Shown here: piece by piece, positions 35,319-45,021 of the stretch
Numbering within the stretch: position 1 is the stretch's first letter
Layout of the letters: every line of letters starts with the position of its first letter
NCBI RefSeq assembly: GCF_001279725.1
Contig: NZ_LGDE01000079.1
Coordinates: 1-64,000 of the forward strand
Source of the DNA: Streptomyces sp. WM4235
Lineage (GTDB): Bacteria > Actinomycetota > Actinomycetes > Streptomycetales > Streptomycetaceae
Reading direction: 5' to 3'
DNA: 64,000 nt
Notes under the pieces: generated by a model
Seen by the model: only the letters and a program-made list of their open reading frames with translations
Told to the model about the DNA's origin: nothing
Databases searched by the model: none
Made by a program: the position numbers and the translations under genes

Positions 35319-35358
35319 AGTGGCCCCTTCCCGCACCCTGCGGCGAGAAGGGGCCACT
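35319..35358 (+). terminator. terminator of the SulP-carbonic anhydrase gene
   Basis: AGTGGCCCCTTC pairs with GAAGGGGCCACT (12 pairs); the loop holds a further five-pair stem CCGCA/TGCGG. It lies 70 bases after the stop. Confidence 0.8.
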
Positions 35359-35380
35359 TGCACGTGGGTCCGGCCGTGAT

Positions 35381-35396
35381 ATAGGTCTAAACCAAT
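35381..35396. promoter_or_regulatory. possible DasR-type (dre-like) operator upstream of acs
   Basis: ATAGGTCTAAACCAAT is a near-palindrome that matches 12 of 16 positions of the dre consensus (ACTGGTCTAGACCACT as I remember it), including the GGTCT and ACCA cores. It lies 85 bases before the acs start, in a locally AT-rich stretch that probably contains the promoter. DasR is the GlcNAc-responsive GntR regulator; control here is inferred from the motif alone. Confidence 0.4.
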
Positions 35397-35480
35397 TCCC
35401 GGCTACCCCTTGTCACCCGGGCCGCCGACTGATGAGCTATGCCCGGGGACACAACGGACACCCTGGGAAAGGGAGATGTC

Positions 35481-37436
35481 GTGAGCAACGAAAGCCTGGC
35501 CAATCTGCTCAAAGAGGAGCGGCGGTTCGCACCGCCCGCCGATCTGGCCGCCGCCGCCAATGTGACCGAGGCTGCGTATGCACAGGCCGATGCGGACCGG
35601 CTGGGCTTCTGGGCCGAGCAGGCCCGGCGGCTGACCTGGGACACCGAGCCGACCGAGACGCTCGACTGGAGCAACCCGCCCTTCGCCAAGTGGTTCGCGG
35701 ACGGCAAGCTGAACGTCGCGTACAACTGTGTGGACCGACACGTCGAGGCCGGCAACGGCGACCGCGTCGCCCTCCACTTCGAGGGTGAGCCCGGCGACAG
35801 CCGGTCGATCACCTACGCGCAGCTCAAGGACGAGGTCTCCAAGGCCGCCAACGCCCTGACCGAGCTGGGTGTCGTCGCAGGTGACCGCGTCGCCGTCTAC
35901 CTCCCGATGATCCCCGAGGCCGTCGTCGCGATGCTCGCGTGCGCCCGTGTCGGCGCGGCGCACTCGGTGGTCTTCGGCGGTTTCTCCGCCGACGCCGTCG
36001 CCTCCCGCATCCAGGACGCCGACGCCAAGCTGGTCATCACCGCCGACGGCGGCTACCGCCGCGGCAAGCCCAGCGCGCTCAAGCCCGCCATCGACGAGGC
36101 CGTCGGCAAGTGTCCGCAGGTCAAGCATGTTCTGGTGGTGCAGCGCACCGGCCAGGACACCGCCTTCACCGAGGGCCGCGACGTCTGGTGGCACGAGATC
36201 GTCGGGCGTCAGTCCGCCGAGCACACCCCGCTGGCCTTCGACGCCGAGCACCCGCTGTTCATCCTCTACACCTCGGGGACCACGGGTAAGCCGAAGGGCA
36301 TCCTGCACACCTCGGGCGGCTACCTGACGCAGGCCGCGTACACCCACCACGCGGTGTTCGACCTGAAGCCGGAGAGCGACGTCTACTGGTGCACCGCCGA
36401 CATCGGCTGGGTCACCGGGCACTCGTACATCGTCTACGGGCCGCTCGCCAACGGTGCCACCCAGGTCATGTACGAGGGCACCCCGGACACCCCGCACCAG
36501 GGCCGCTTCTGGGAGGTCGTGCAGAAGTACGGCGTCACCATCCTCTACACGGCGCCCACGGCGATCCGCACGTTCATGAAGTGGGGCGACGACATCCCCG
36601 CGAAGTTCGACCTGTCGAGCCTGCGGGTGCTGGGCTCGGTCGGCGAGCCGATCAACCCCGAGGCCTGGATCTGGTACCGCAAGCACATCGGCGGCGACCG
36701 CTGCCCGATCGTGGACACCTGGTGGCAGACCGAGACCGGCGCGATGATGATCTCGCCGCTGCCGGGCGTCACCTCCACCAAGCCAGGTTCGGCCCAGCGC
36801 GCGCTGCCCGGCATCTCCGCCACCGTCGTGGACGACGAGGCGAACGAGGTCCCGAACGGCGGGGGCGGCTACCTCGTGCTCACCGAGCCGTGGCCGTCGA
36901 TGCTGCGCACCATCTGGGGTGACGACCAGCGCTTCATCGACACGTACTGGTCGCGCTTCGCGGGCAAGTACTTCGCGGGCGACGGAGCCAAGAAGGACGA
37001 CGACGGCGACATCTGGCTGCTCGGCCGGGTGGACGACGTGATGCTGGTGTCCGGCCACAACATCTCGACGACCGAGGTCGAGTCCGCGCTTGTCTCGCAC
37101 CCGTCCGTCGCCGAGGCGGCGGTGGTCGGCGCGAACGACGAGACCACCGGCCAGGCCATCGTGGCCTTCGTCATCCTGCGCGGGAGCGCCTCGGAGACGG
37201 ACACCCTGGTCGCCGAGCTGCGCAACCACGTGGGCGCCACGCTCGGTCCGATCGCCAAGCCGAAGCGGATCCTGCCGGTGCAGGAACTGCCGAAGACCCG
37301 CTCGGGCAAGATCATGCGTCGGCTGCTGCGCGACGTGGCGGAGAACCGGGCGGTCGGTGACGTCACCACGCTCGCGGACTCCTCGGTCATGGACCTGATC
37401 CAGAGCAAGCTGCCCGCCGCGGGCAGCGAGGACTGA
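35481..37436 (+). CDS. acs: acetyl-CoA synthetase (AMP-forming)
   Basis: A 651-residue enzyme that activates acetate to acetyl-CoA through acetyl-AMP. It carries the AMP-binding signature [11 protein letters not shown] (about 265-275), the substrate-pocket Trp in WWQTETG (about 415), the hinge and adenylate motif [16 protein letters not shown], and the C-terminal catalytic lysine in [11 protein letters not shown] (about 610-620), the site of regulatory acetylation in this family. GTG at 35481 is chosen because AGGGAGA lies seven bases upstream and the N-terminus [15 protein letters not shown] is conserved; 14 further upstream codons are not. A terminator follows at 37461. Confidence 0.96.
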   Translation: MSNESLANLLKEERRFAPPADLAAAANVTEAAYAQADADRLGFWAEQARRLTWDTEPTETLDWSNPPFAKWFADGKLNVAYNCVDRHVEAGNGDRVALHFEGEPGDSRSITYAQLKDEVSKAANALTELGVVAGDRVAVYLPMIPEAVVAMLACARVGAAHSVVFGGFSADAVASRIQDADAKLVITADGGYRRGKPSALKPAIDEAVGKCPQVKHVLVVQRTGQDTAFTEGRDVWWHEIVGRQSAEHTPLAFDAEHPLFILYTSGTTGKPKGILHTSGGYLTQAAYTHHAVFDLKPESDVYWCTADIGWVTGHSYIVYGPLANGATQVMYEGTPDTPHQGRFWEVVQKYGVTILYTAPTAIRTFMKWGDDIPAKFDLSSLRVLGSVGEPINPEAWIWYRKHIGGDRCPIVDTWWQTETGAMMISPLPGVTSTKPGSAQRALPGISATVVDDEANEVPNGGGGYLVLTEPWPSMLRTIWGDDQRFIDTYWSRFAGKYFAGDGAKKDDDGDIWLLGRVDDVMLVSGHNISTTEVESALVSHPSVAEAAVVGANDETTGQAIVAFVILRGSASETDTLVAELRNHVGATLGPIAKPKRILPVQELPKTRSGKIMRRLLRDVAENRAVGDVTTLADSSVMDLIQSKLPAAGSED

Positions 37437-37460
37437 ATCGGCCGCACGACACGGCGGTGA

Positions 37461-37494
37461 GGGGCATTCGGCGCACCGCGCCGGATGCCCCTTT
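37461..37494 (+). terminator. terminator of acs
   Basis: A 14-pair stem (one G-T) GGGGCATTCGGCGC / GCGCCGGATGCCCC around a three-base loop, followed by TTT. Confidence 0.8.
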
Positions 37495-37656
37495 CGCACT
37501 TAAAGTGATGATCACCCGATGATCGCCGGTTATGACCTTGCGTACCGCCTGTAAAGTACGAGAAACGTAAATAAGTACTCCACAGGGTGCGCCGGGAAGT
37601 CTGGTCGGCAATGTGCTTCGCCATGCCGTCCAACCCACCCCGGAGGTGTCCTTCAC

Positions 37657-39114
37657 GTGGCCGCGCCCCGCCCCACCGACGACAAGAGCCGCAAGCTGCT
37701 CGGCCGACTCTCGCTGCCCGAGCGCCGCTACGTCGCCGATGCCCTGCGCACCGAGACCGTGGGTGGCGTACTGCTCCTGCTGGCCGCTGTCACCGCACTC
37801 GTGTGGGCGAACGTCCCCGGCATCTCGAACAGCTACGACAGCGTCCGGTCCTTCCACATCGGCCCCGCCGCCCTGGGCCTGGACCTCTCGATCCAGCACT
37901 GGGCGGCCGACGGCCTGTTGGCCATCTTCTTCTTCGTCGCCGGCATCGAGCTCAAACGCGAACTCGTCGCGGGCGACCTGCGCGACGCCAAGGCCGCCGC
38001 CCTCCCGGTGATCGCCGCCCTCTGCGGCATGGCGGTGCCCGCGCTGGTCTACGTACTGGTCAATGTCCTCGGCAACGGCTCGATCAGTGGTTGGGCCGTC
38101 CCGACCGCCACCGACATCGCCTTCGCCCTCGCCGTCCTCGCGGTCATCGGCACCTCGCTGCCGTCCGCCCTGCGCGCGTTCCTGCTGACCCTCGCGGTCG
38201 TCGACGACCTGTTCGCCATCCTGATCATCGCGGTGTTCTTCACCAGCGACATCGACTTCCTGGCGCTCGGCGGCGCCCTCGTGGGCCTGGTCCTCTTCTG
38301 GTTCCTGCTCCGCAAGCGCGTCCGCGGCTGGTACGTGTACGTCCCGCTGGCCCTGGTCATCTGGGGTCTGATGTACAACAGCGGGGTCCACTCCACCATC
38401 GCCGGCGTCGCCATGGGTCTGATGCTCCGCTGCCACCGCGAGGAAGGCGAGGAACAGTCCCCCGGCGAGCGCATCGAGCACCTCGTCCGTCCCCTCTCCG
38501 CGGCGCTGGCCGTACCCCTCTTCGCCCTGTTCTCCGCCGGCGTGTCCCTCTCCGACAAGGCCATCGCGCAGGTCTTCACCCGACCCGAGACCCTCGGTGT
38601 GGTCCTCGGCCTGGTCGTCGGCAAGACGGTGGGAATCTTCGGCGGCACCTGGCTGGCCGCGCGCTTCACCAAGGCTGAGCTCAACGAGGACCTCGCCTGG
38701 CCGGACGTGCTCGCCGTGGCCTCGCTCGCCGGCATCGGTTTCACCGTCTCCCTGCTGATCGGCGAACTCGCCTTCGCCGACGACGCCACCCTCATGGACG
38801 AGGTCAAGGCCGCCGTCCTCATCGGCTCGCTGATCGCCGCGATCATCGCGAGCGTGATGCTGAAGATGCGCGACCGCAGGTACCGGGCGCTCGCCGAGGC
38901 GGAGGATCGCGACGAGGACCTCGACGGAATCCCCGACATCTACGAGCAGGACGACCCCGGGTACCACCTGCGCATGGCGCGGATCCACGAGGAGAAGGCC
39001 GCGGAACACCGACGCAGGGCCGAGGCGGCGACGGCCCCGGGCACGGCGTCCGCCACGACCGGCCCAATGGAAGCGGACACCGGGGGCCGCACCGACGGCG
39101 ACCGTCCGGCATGA
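37657..39114 (+). CDS. nhaA: Na+/H+ antiporter NhaA
   Basis: A 485-residue antiporter with about 12 membrane helices. The ion-binding aspartate pair is in LAVVDDLFAI (about 185-194). The helix IV segment PTATDIAFALAVL (about 149-160) and the FFFVAGIELKREL pH-sensor-type region (about 90-102) are conserved. The C-terminal 75 residues form a charged cytoplasmic extension (EAEDRDEDLDGIPDIYEQDD) longer than in E. coli. The GTG start has GGAGGTG upstream. It probably exports Na+ at alkaline pH. The small membrane protein gene follows in the same direction after 51 bases. Confidence 0.94.
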   Translation: MAAPRPTDDKSRKLLGRLSLPERRYVADALRTETVGGVLLLLAAVTALVWANVPGISNSYDSVRSFHIGPAALGLDLSIQHWAADGLLAIFFFVAGIELKRELVAGDLRDAKAAALPVIAALCGMAVPALVYVLVNVLGNGSISGWAVPTATDIAFALAVLAVIGTSLPSALRAFLLTLAVVDDLFAILIIAVFFTSDIDFLALGGALVGLVLFWFLLRKRVRGWYVYVPLALVIWGLMYNSGVHSTIAGVAMGLMLRCHREEGEEQSPGERIEHLVRPLSAALAVPLFALFSAGVSLSDKAIAQVFTRPETLGVVLGLVVGKTVGIFGGTWLAARFTKAELNEDLAWPDVLAVASLAGIGFTVSLLIGELAFADDATLMDEVKAAVLIGSLIAAIIASVMLKMRDRRYRALAEAEDRDEDLDGIPDIYEQDDPGYHLRMARIHEEKAAEHRRRAEAATAPGTASATTGPMEADTGGRTDGDRPA

Positions 39115-39165
39115 TCTGAGTGACGGAGGACAGCCGTCGCCGACGGACGACTTAGGGAGAGATCG

Positions 39166-39624
39166 ATGAGCGCAGTGGACCAAGGGCCGCAAGGAGCCGA
39201 GCGCACGCTGGGTCAGCTGGTCGCGTCGGCCACCGCCGAGATGTCCGCCCTGGTGCACGACGAGATCGCCCTCGCGAAGGCGGAGCTGCGCCAGGACGTC
39301 AAGCGCGCGGGTGTCGGCAGCGCCGCCATCTCGATCGCGGGAGTGTTCGCGCTCTTCTCGCTGCCGGTGCTGAGCTTCGCCGCCGCGTACGGGATCCACA
39401 ACCTCGGGCTCGGGCTCGCGTGGTCCTTCCTCATCGTCGGCGTCGCGTTCCTGCTGCTCGCGGGCCTGCTCGCGCTGCTGGCCGTGTCGAAGTTCAAGAA
39501 GGTCAAGCCGCCGGAGAAGTCGATCGCCTCCGTCAAGCAGACCGCGGCGGTCGTCGCGACCGTCAAGCCCCACCCGCGCGCGGTGAGTGACAACGCTGTG
39601 GGTGTGGCACGCTCGTCCTCATGA
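39166..39624 (+). CDS. membrane protein of the actinobacterial holin-like superfamily (phage holin 3_6)
   Basis: A 152-residue protein. The first 55 residues are an amphipathic region (LGQLVASATAEMSALVHDEIALAKAEL), followed by two membrane helices (about 52-80 and 85-108) and a basic tail. This is the pattern of the holin 3_6/Act_membrane family, common in Streptomyces and not phage-derived here. The ribosome site GGGAGAG is good. The stop overlaps the next start by four bases (ATGA), so it is coupled to the hydrolase. Confidence 0.82.
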   Translation: MSAVDQGPQGAERTLGQLVASATAEMSALVHDEIALAKAELRQDVKRAGVGSAAISIAGVFALFSLPVLSFAAAYGIHNLGLGLAWSFLIVGVAFLLLAGLLALLAVSKFKKVKPPEKSIASVKQTAAVVATVKPHPRAVSDNAVGVARSSS

Positions 39625-40580
39625 CCGCCCCCTCGCCCGACTTCGGCACCCCGCCCACTGCCGCCTCCGCGGCACGGATCGACATCCCGGGCGGGAGGGC
39701 GGTGACGCACCGGGACGTCGCGGCCAATGGTGCGAGGTTCCACGTGGCCGAGCTCGGTGACGGGCCCCTGGTGCTGCTCCTGCACGGCTTTCCGCAGTTC
39801 TGGTGGACGTGGCGGCACCAACTGACCGCGCTCGCCGATGCCGGATACCGCGCCGTCGCGATGGACCTGCGCGGGGTGGGCGGCAGCGACCGCACTCCGC
39901 GCGGTTACGACCCGGCGAACCTGGCGCTCGACGTCACCGGGGTCATCCGGTCCCTGGGTGAGCCGGATGCCGCGCTCGTCGGGCACGACCTGGGCGGCTA
40001 CCTCGCCTGGACGGCGGCCGTGATGCGGCCCAAGCTGGTGCGCCGACTGGTGGTCTCGTCGATGCCGCATCCGAGGCGCTGGCGCTCCGCGATGCTCGCC
40101 GACTTCGGGCAGACCCGCGCGAGCTCCCACATCTGGGGCTTCCAGAGGCCGTTCATCCCCGAGCGGCAGCTCGTCGCGGACGACGGGGCGCTCGTGGGGC
40201 AGCTGATCCGGGACTGGTCGGGGCCCGTGCCGCCGGCGGAGGAGGAACTGGCCGTGTACCGGCGGGCGATGTGCATCCCGTCCACCGCGCACTGCTCGAT
40301 CGAGCCGTACCGCTGGATGATGCGTTCCATGGCCCGGCCTGACGGGCTCCAGTTCAACCGGCGCATGAGGCGGCCGGTGCGGGTGCCGACGCTGCACCTG
40401 CACGGTTCGCTCGACCCGGTGATGCGTACGCGCAGCGCGGCGGGTTCCGGGGAGTACGTCGAAGCTCCTTACCGGTGGCGGCTGTTCGACGGGCTCGGGC
40501 ACTTCCCCCACGAGGAGGATCCGACGGCGTTCACGACCGAGCTGGTGAACTGGCTGAAGGACCCCGAGCCGGACCGCTGA
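39621..40580 (+). CDS. alpha/beta hydrolase, epoxide hydrolase/dehalogenase-like
   Basis: A 319-residue hydrolase. The oxyanion motif is LLHGFPQFWWTWR (about 53-65), and the nucleophile elbow is VGHDLGGY (about 118-125), with Asp rather than Ser, as in soluble epoxide hydrolases and haloalkane dehalogenases. An acid residue is available in LHGSLDPV (about 260), and the catalytic His is in GLGHFPHEE (about 293). Substrate unknown. Coupled to the holin-like membrane protein gene. Confidence 0.88.
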   Translation: MTAPSPDFGTPPTAASAARIDIPGGRAVTHRDVAANGARFHVAELGDGPLVLLLHGFPQFWWTWRHQLTALADAGYRAVAMDLRGVGGSDRTPRGYDPANLALDVTGVIRSLGEPDAALVGHDLGGYLAWTAAVMRPKLVRRLVVSSMPHPRRWRSAMLADFGQTRASSHIWGFQRPFIPERQLVADDGALVGQLIRDWSGPVPPAEEELAVYRRAMCIPSTAHCSIEPYRWMMRSMARPDGLQFNRRMRRPVRVPTLHLHGSLDPVMRTRSAAGSGEYVEAPYRWRLFDGLGHFPHEEDPTAFTTELVNWLKDPEPDR

Positions 40581-40941
40581 GCGGGCACCTGACCGCCCGA
40601 CACCCCGGCCGTACGCTTGTATGACGAACTTTCAATTGCCGCGCGCATAGGCCAATTGGCCGCTCCGGACGGGATTACCGACCTTGGGGCCCGGGCACAG
40701 CTCGATGTATGAGTTGGACGCACGACTACGGTGACACCGCACACGAACACCGCTCGGCCGATGAGCCGGGCACCCATGAGAGGGCGAGCCGAGACGGCCA
40801 CGACCCTCGACTCGGTATTCCGCGCATCCTGCGTCGCCGCGCCCGCTGGGTGTCGGCACGCCTACGGCATCCTCGGATGTAGCAGCCCCGAAGCGCGGGG
40901 GATGACGTACGAGGCCCGTCCATCCGGGTCCCGGCGCACGA
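40581..40941. other. intergenic region between convergent genes
   Basis: 361 bases after the hydrolase gene with no supported gene on either strand. The part around 40620-40720 is less GC-rich than average. I see no repeat or known RNA in it. Confidence 0.4.
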
Positions 40942-40975
40942 GTGCCCGTACTCCCGGAATCGGACGTACGGGCAC
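40942..40975 (-). terminator. terminator of the MarP-like protease gene
   Basis: GTGCCCGTAC pairs perfectly with GTACGGGCAC (10 pairs, 14-base loop), 19 bases beyond the minus-strand stop at 40994. Confidence 0.75.
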
Positions 40976-40993
40976 CCTTGCCGTCGGCTGAAC

Positions 40994-42208
40994 TCAGAGG
41001 GCGCAGCCCTGACTGTCGACCGGCCGCACGGAGGTCCTGCCGATCCTGACGTCGTCGCGGACCTCGTCCGCGGTCAGGGCGTAACCGGTGTTCGGGTCGT
41101 CCAGCGACTTCGCGAAGACGACCCCGTACACCCTGCCGTCGGGCGTCAGGAGCGGGCCGCCGGAGTTGCCCTGGCGGACGGTCGCGTACAGCGAGTAGAC
41201 ATCGCGTCGCACGGTGCCCCGGTGGTAGATGTCCGGGCCGTTGGCGTTGATGCGGCCGCGGACGCGCGCCGGACGGACGTCGTACGCGCCGTTCTCCGGG
41301 AAGCCGGCGACGATCGCGTCGCTGCCGCTCGTCGCGTCCTTCTCGATGAACTCCAACGCCGGCGCCTTCAGTTTGGGCACGTCGATCACGGCGATGTCGC
41401 GCGCCCAGTCGTAGAGCACGACCTTGCCGTCGTAGAGCTTGCCCTCGCCGCCGATCTGCACGGTGGGTTCGCGGACGCCGCCGACGACGTGCGCGTTGGT
41501 CATCACCTTGCCCGGCGCGAAGACGAAGCCGGTGCCTTCCAGCACCTTGCTGCAACTGGGCGCGGTCCCGACGACCTTCACTATCGAGCGCTTGGCCCGC
41601 GCGGGGACGGCGCTGTTGGACAGCGCCGGATCGGGCGGCTTCACCTCGGTGATGGGCTCGTTGGAGAACGGGCTGAACACCTGCGGGAAGCCGTTGCGGG
41701 CCAGCGTGGACCTGAAGTCCGAGAACAGGGTGTTCGCCTGCGCGGGCAGCACCTCCGACACCCCGATGAGCACCTTGGAGTTCTGCACCTCCTTGCCCAC
41801 CGTGGTGGGCAACGCGGCCTGGACGATCACGGATCCGATCAACCAGGCCACCAGCAGCATCGCGACGACGTTGACCAGCGCGCCGCCCGTCGCGTCGAGC
41901 GCGCGGGCCGGCGACCACGTGATGTGGCGTCTCAGCTTGTTGCCCAGATGGGTGGTGAAGGCCTGCCCGATCGAGGCGAAGACGATGATGACGACGACGG
42001 CGACGACCACGACGGTGGTGGACACCTGGCTGCCGTTGTCGGTCACCCGGTCCCAGACCAGCGGCAACAGGGACACGGCGATGAGACCACCGCCGAGAAA
42101 GCCGATCACCGACAGGATGCCGACGACGAAGCCTTGGCGATAGCCGACGATCGCGAACCACACGGCGGCGACCAACAACAGGATGTCCAGCACGTTCACG
42201 TGGGTCAC
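40994..42208 (-). CDS. MarP-like membrane serine protease (CvpA domain plus trypsin-like domain)
   Basis: A 404-residue protein. The first 150 residues form the CvpA-type membrane part with four hydrophobic helices. The periplasmic protease follows, with His in TNAHVVGG (about 245), Asp in WARDIAVIDV (about 275) and Ser in VRQGNSGGPLL (about 350). Two cysteines (APSCSK and the terminal QGCAL) could form the disulfide that activates MarP of Mycobacterium tuberculosis, an acid-resistance protease acting on peptidoglycan enzymes. The GTG start lies four bases from the upstream NUDIX stop, so both are one operon. Confidence 0.9.
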   Translation of the reverse strand: MTHVNVLDILLLVAAVWFAIVGYRQGFVVGILSVIGFLGGGLIAVSLLPLVWDRVTDNGSQVSTTVVVVAVVVIIVFASIGQAFTTHLGNKLRRHITWSPARALDATGGALVNVVAMLLVAWLIGSVIVQAALPTTVGKEVQNSKVLIGVSEVLPAQANTLFSDFRSTLARNGFPQVFSPFSNEPITEVKPPDPALSNSAVPARAKRSIVKVVGTAPSCSKVLEGTGFVFAPGKVMTNAHVVGGVREPTVQIGGEGKLYDGKVVLYDWARDIAVIDVPKLKAPALEFIEKDATSGSDAIVAGFPENGAYDVRPARVRGRINANGPDIYHRGTVRRDVYSLYATVRQGNSGGPLLTPDGRVYGVVFAKSLDDPNTGYALTADEVRDDVRIGRTSVRPVDSQGCAL

Positions 42209-42212
42209 CGTC

Positions 42213-42959
42213 TCACGCGCGCCAGTCGAGCGGGACCTGGCGTGACCGGTCCCACGGACGCTCCCACCCCGCGAAATGCAGGATCCGGTCGATCACTCCG
42301 GCGGTAAAACCCCAGACCAGGGCCGATTCGACGGTGAAAGCGGGGCCTTTGAAGCCGCGGGCGTGGACCACGGTCACCCGGTGCTCGGGGTCCGTGAGAT
42401 CCGCCACGGGAACCGTGAACACCCGAGCCGTCTCCGCCGGGTCGACCACCCGGATCGGGCTGGGATCGCGCCACCAGCCCAGCACCGGGGACACCACGAA
42501 CTGGCTGACGGGGATGTACAGGCGCGGCAGCACGCCGAAGAGCTGGACCCCCGCGGGATCCAGCCCGGTCTCCTCCTCGGCCTCGCGCAGGGCCGCGCGC
42601 AGTGGTCCGGTGGTGTGCGGATCGCCGTCCTCGGGGTCGAGGGCGCCGCCCGGGAAGGACGGCTGTCCCGCGTGCGAGCGGAGGCTGCTCGCGCGTTCCT
42701 GCAGCAGCAGTTCGGGGCCGCGCGGCCCCTCGCCGAAGAGGATCAGGACGGCCGACTGGCGGCCCCGCCCGTCCTCGGGGGGCAGGAAGCGGCTCAACTG
42801 CTCGGGGCGGACCGTGCGCACGGCCTCGACCACCGGGTCCAGCCACCCGGGCAGGCCCCGGGTGCTGACGGTGACGTCGCCGCGCGGGTCGGCGTACGGC
42901 TCCACGGGCCCGGCCGGGGGCGCGCCCGTCACGCTCTCGTCCTTCGTACCCCGCGTCAT
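42213..42959 (-). CDS. NUDIX hydrolase, CoA pyrophosphatase-like
   Basis: A 248-residue protein with a NUDIX fold. The Nudix box is present as GGALDPED...REAEEETGLD (about 108-138), followed by YIPVSQF and a conserved RVFTVPV segment. The upstream residues (LLLQERASSLRSHAGQPSFPGG) match the NuCoA-type signature found in enzymes that cleave CoA and derivatives. Start: ATG at 42959 with GGGAGCAGGG upstream. It precedes the MarP-like gene by four bases; this NUDIX-protease pair is conserved next to nth in actinomycetes. Confidence 0.87.
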   Translation of the reverse strand: MTRGTKDESVTGAPPAGPVEPYADPRGDVTVSTRGLPGWLDPVVEAVRTVRPEQLSRFLPPEDGRGRQSAVLILFGEGPRGPELLLQERASSLRSHAGQPSFPGGALDPEDGDPHTTGPLRAALREAEEETGLDPAGVQLFGVLPRLYIPVSQFVVSPVLGWWRDPSPIRVVDPAETARVFTVPVADLTDPEHRVTVVHARGFKGPAFTVESALVWGFTAGVIDRILHFAGWERPWDRSRQVPLDWRA

Positions 42960-43084
42960 AGGCGACCCTGCTCCCTGCCGTTGCCGGCGCCGGCGATACT
43001 CGACACAACGCGCCCCGACGCCGGATTGGTTCCACCGCGGGCCGCCGTGCGGGGCCCGGGCCCTACTGCCGCACTGCCGTGCCC

Positions 43085-44035
43085 TCAGGGCGCGGCGACG
43101 CCCAGGGGAGGCGCCGGGAGACCCGGGTAGTCCGGCGGCGGGCTCAGCCGCTGCCCCGGATGGCCGCCCTTCTCGTACTTCAGCAGCTTCTTCGCCTTCT
43201 CGGGGTCCGTTTCGCCCTCCCCGTACGCCGGGCAGAGGGGCGCGATGGGGCAGGCCCCGCAGGCGGGTTTGCGGGAGTGGCAGATCCGGCGCCCGTGGAA
43301 GACGACGCGGTGGGACAGCATCGTCCACTCGCTCTTGGGGAAGATCGCGCAGATCTCCGCCTCGACCTTCTCCGGGTCTTCCTGTTCGGTCCACTTCCAG
43401 CGGCGGACGAGCCGGCCGAAGTGAGTGTCGACGGTGATCCCGGGGACGCCGAAGACGTTGCCGAGGACCACGTTGGCCGTCTTGCGGCCCACGCCGGGCA
43501 GCGTGACGAGGTCCTCGATCCGGGACGGGACCTCGCCGCCGAAGTTGTCGCGCAGGGCCTGCGAGAGGCCGAGGAGCGAACGTGACTTCGCCCGGAAGAA
43601 CCCGGTCGGCCGGATCAGCTCCTCCAGGTCCTCGGGGGCCGCCGCGGCCATGTCCTCGGGGGTCGGGTAGGCGGCGAAGAGGGCCGGGGTCGTCTGGTTC
43701 ACCCGCAGGTCGGTGGTCTGTGCGGACAGGACGGTGGCGACCAGCAGCTCGAAGGGGTCGCGGAAGTCGAGCTCCGGGTGGGCGTACGGATAAACCTCGG
43801 CCAGTTCCCGGTTGATGCGACGGGCCCGGCGGACCATCGCGAGGTGCGATTCCGGTCGCGGAGCCTTCGGCGGCTTCTTCGGGGCTTCCGGTTTCTTGGC
43901 CGAAGCTTTGCCCTGAGGGCGCGGCGGGACCTTCGGGGACACCTTCATGGGGGCATGTTCGCCCACGGCTGAATTCTGGGTCTCGGTCACTGCCGCGGAC
44001 CCCTTGGCCTGTGCTCTCACCGGCTTATTGGACAC
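43085..44035 (-). CDS. nth: endonuclease III
   Basis: A 316-residue DNA glycosylase/AP lyase that removes oxidised pyrimidines. The helix-hairpin-helix motif [15 protein letters not shown] contains the catalytic Lys (about 210), the catalytic Asp lies in ITVDTHFGR (about 228), and the iron-sulfur cluster ligands are C-x6-C-x2-C-x5-C in [17 protein letters not shown] (about 270-286). An unusual basic, Pro/Lys-rich N-terminal extension of about 65 residues precedes the core. GTG at 44035 is supported by TAGGCT six bases upstream. It is divergent from crp. Confidence 0.94.
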   Translation of the reverse strand: MSNKPVRAQAKGSAAVTETQNSAVGEHAPMKVSPKVPPRPQGKASAKKPEAPKKPPKAPRPESHLAMVRRARRINRELAEVYPYAHPELDFRDPFELLVATVLSAQTTDLRVNQTTPALFAAYPTPEDMAAAAPEDLEELIRPTGFFRAKSRSLLGLSQALRDNFGGEVPSRIEDLVTLPGVGRKTANVVLGNVFGVPGITVDTHFGRLVRRWKWTEQEDPEKVEAEICAIFPKSEWTMLSHRVVFHGRRICHSRKPACGACPIAPLCPAYGEGETDPEKAKKLLKYEKGGHPGQRLSPPPDYPGLPAPPLGVAAP

Positions 44036-44146
44036 CCGGCCAGCCTAAGGCCGGCCGCCGACACCCGTCCGGACCTCAGGTAACACCACCCTGATTGGTC
44101 CCTCGCCGCACAGCACACCCGTACGTCCGGCATCCTTGTGAGGAAC

Positions 44147-44160
44147 GTGATTGATCGCAC
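44147..44160. promoter_or_regulatory. possible Crp-binding site upstream of crp
   Basis: GTGATTGATCGCAC keeps the outer GTG...CAC half-sites with the right spacing of the streptomycete Crp motif (GTG-N6-GNCAC as I remember it), missing only the central G. It lies 69 bases before the crp start, in the nth-crp divergent region, and could mediate autoregulation. Confidence 0.35.
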
Positions 44161-44228
44161 TGTTTGAGCCGTCCGGCAAAATGGGGGGAAGACGGTCCCC
44201 TGAGCCGGTCGACATAGGAGAGAGACTC

Positions 44229-44903
44229 GTGGACGACGTACTGCGGCGTGCCCCGCTCTTCGCGGCGCTCGATGACGAGCAGGCCGCGGAGCTCCGCGCC
44301 TCCATGGGCGAGGTGACCCTCGCGCGCGGAGACGCCCTGTTCCACGAGGGCGACCCCGGTGACCGGCTCTATGTCGTCACCGAGGGCAAGGTGAAGCTGC
44401 ACCGCACCTCCCCCGACGGCCGCGAGAACATGCTGGCCGTCCTCGGCCCCGGTGAGCTGATCGGCGAACTGTCGCTGTTCGACCCGGGCCCGCGCACCGC
44501 CACCGCGACCGCCCTGACCGAGGTCAAGCTGCTGGGTCTGGGGCACGGTGACCTCCAGCCGTGGCTGAACGCCCGACCCGAGGTGGCCACGGCACTGCTG
44601 CGCGCCGTCGCCCGGCGCCTGCGCAAGACCAACGACCAGATGTCCGACCTGGTCTTCTCCGACGTGCCGGGGCGTGTCGCCCGGGCGCTCCTCGACCTGT
44701 CGCGCCGCTTCGGCGTGCAGTCCGAGGAGGGCATCCACGTCGTGCACGACCTCACGCAGGAGGAGCTGGCCCAGCTCGTCGGCGCGTCGCGCGAGACCGT
44801 GAACAAGGCGCTGGCCGACTTCGCGGGCCGAGGGTGGCTGCGCCTGGAGGCACGCGCGGTGATCCTGCTCGACGTGGAGCGACTGGCCAAGCGCTCGCGC
44901 TGA
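44229..44903 (+). CDS. crp: cyclic AMP receptor protein-type regulator Crp
   Basis: A 224-residue regulator. Residues 10-125 are the cyclic nucleotide-binding domain, with the phosphate-binding cassette GELIGELSLFDPGPRTATA (about 75-93). The C-terminal winged helix contains the recognition helix in TQEELAQLVGASRETVNKAL (about 175-195). It is nearly identical to S. coelicolor Crp, which controls germination, development and antibiotic synthesis. GTG at 44229 has AGGAGAGAG upstream. It is followed by a strong terminator. Confidence 0.96.
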   Translation: MDDVLRRAPLFAALDDEQAAELRASMGEVTLARGDALFHEGDPGDRLYVVTEGKVKLHRTSPDGRENMLAVLGPGELIGELSLFDPGPRTATATALTEVKLLGLGHGDLQPWLNARPEVATALLRAVARRLRKTNDQMSDLVFSDVPGRVARALLDLSRRFGVQSEEGIHVVHDLTQEELAQLVGASRETVNKALADFAGRGWLRLEARAVILLDVERLAKRSR

Positions 44904-44923
44904 CGCCCACGGTTTCCTCGGTG

Positions 44924-44955
44924 GAGGGGTCCTGCCCGGTCGGGCGGGGCCCCTC
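44924..44955 (+). terminator. terminator of crp
   Basis: A 14-pair stem (two G-T pairs) with the four-base loop GGTC, 20 bases after the crp stop. Confidence 0.8.
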
Positions 44956-45021
44956 CTCGCCGTTGCGGCGCCGTACAGAGGGGCTTGGACTGCCGGCCGG
45001 GGTGAGGGCAGAGTGGATCAC

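Noticed and set aside
37387..39573. A 728-residue minus-strand frame opposite nhaA
   Set aside because: Gly/Asp/Gln-rich shadow frame with no domain; nhaA and its neighbour explain the region.
39166..39624. A prophage signal from the holin-like protein
   Set aside because: The holin 3_6-like family is widespread in actinomycete chromosomes, and no other phage gene is near.
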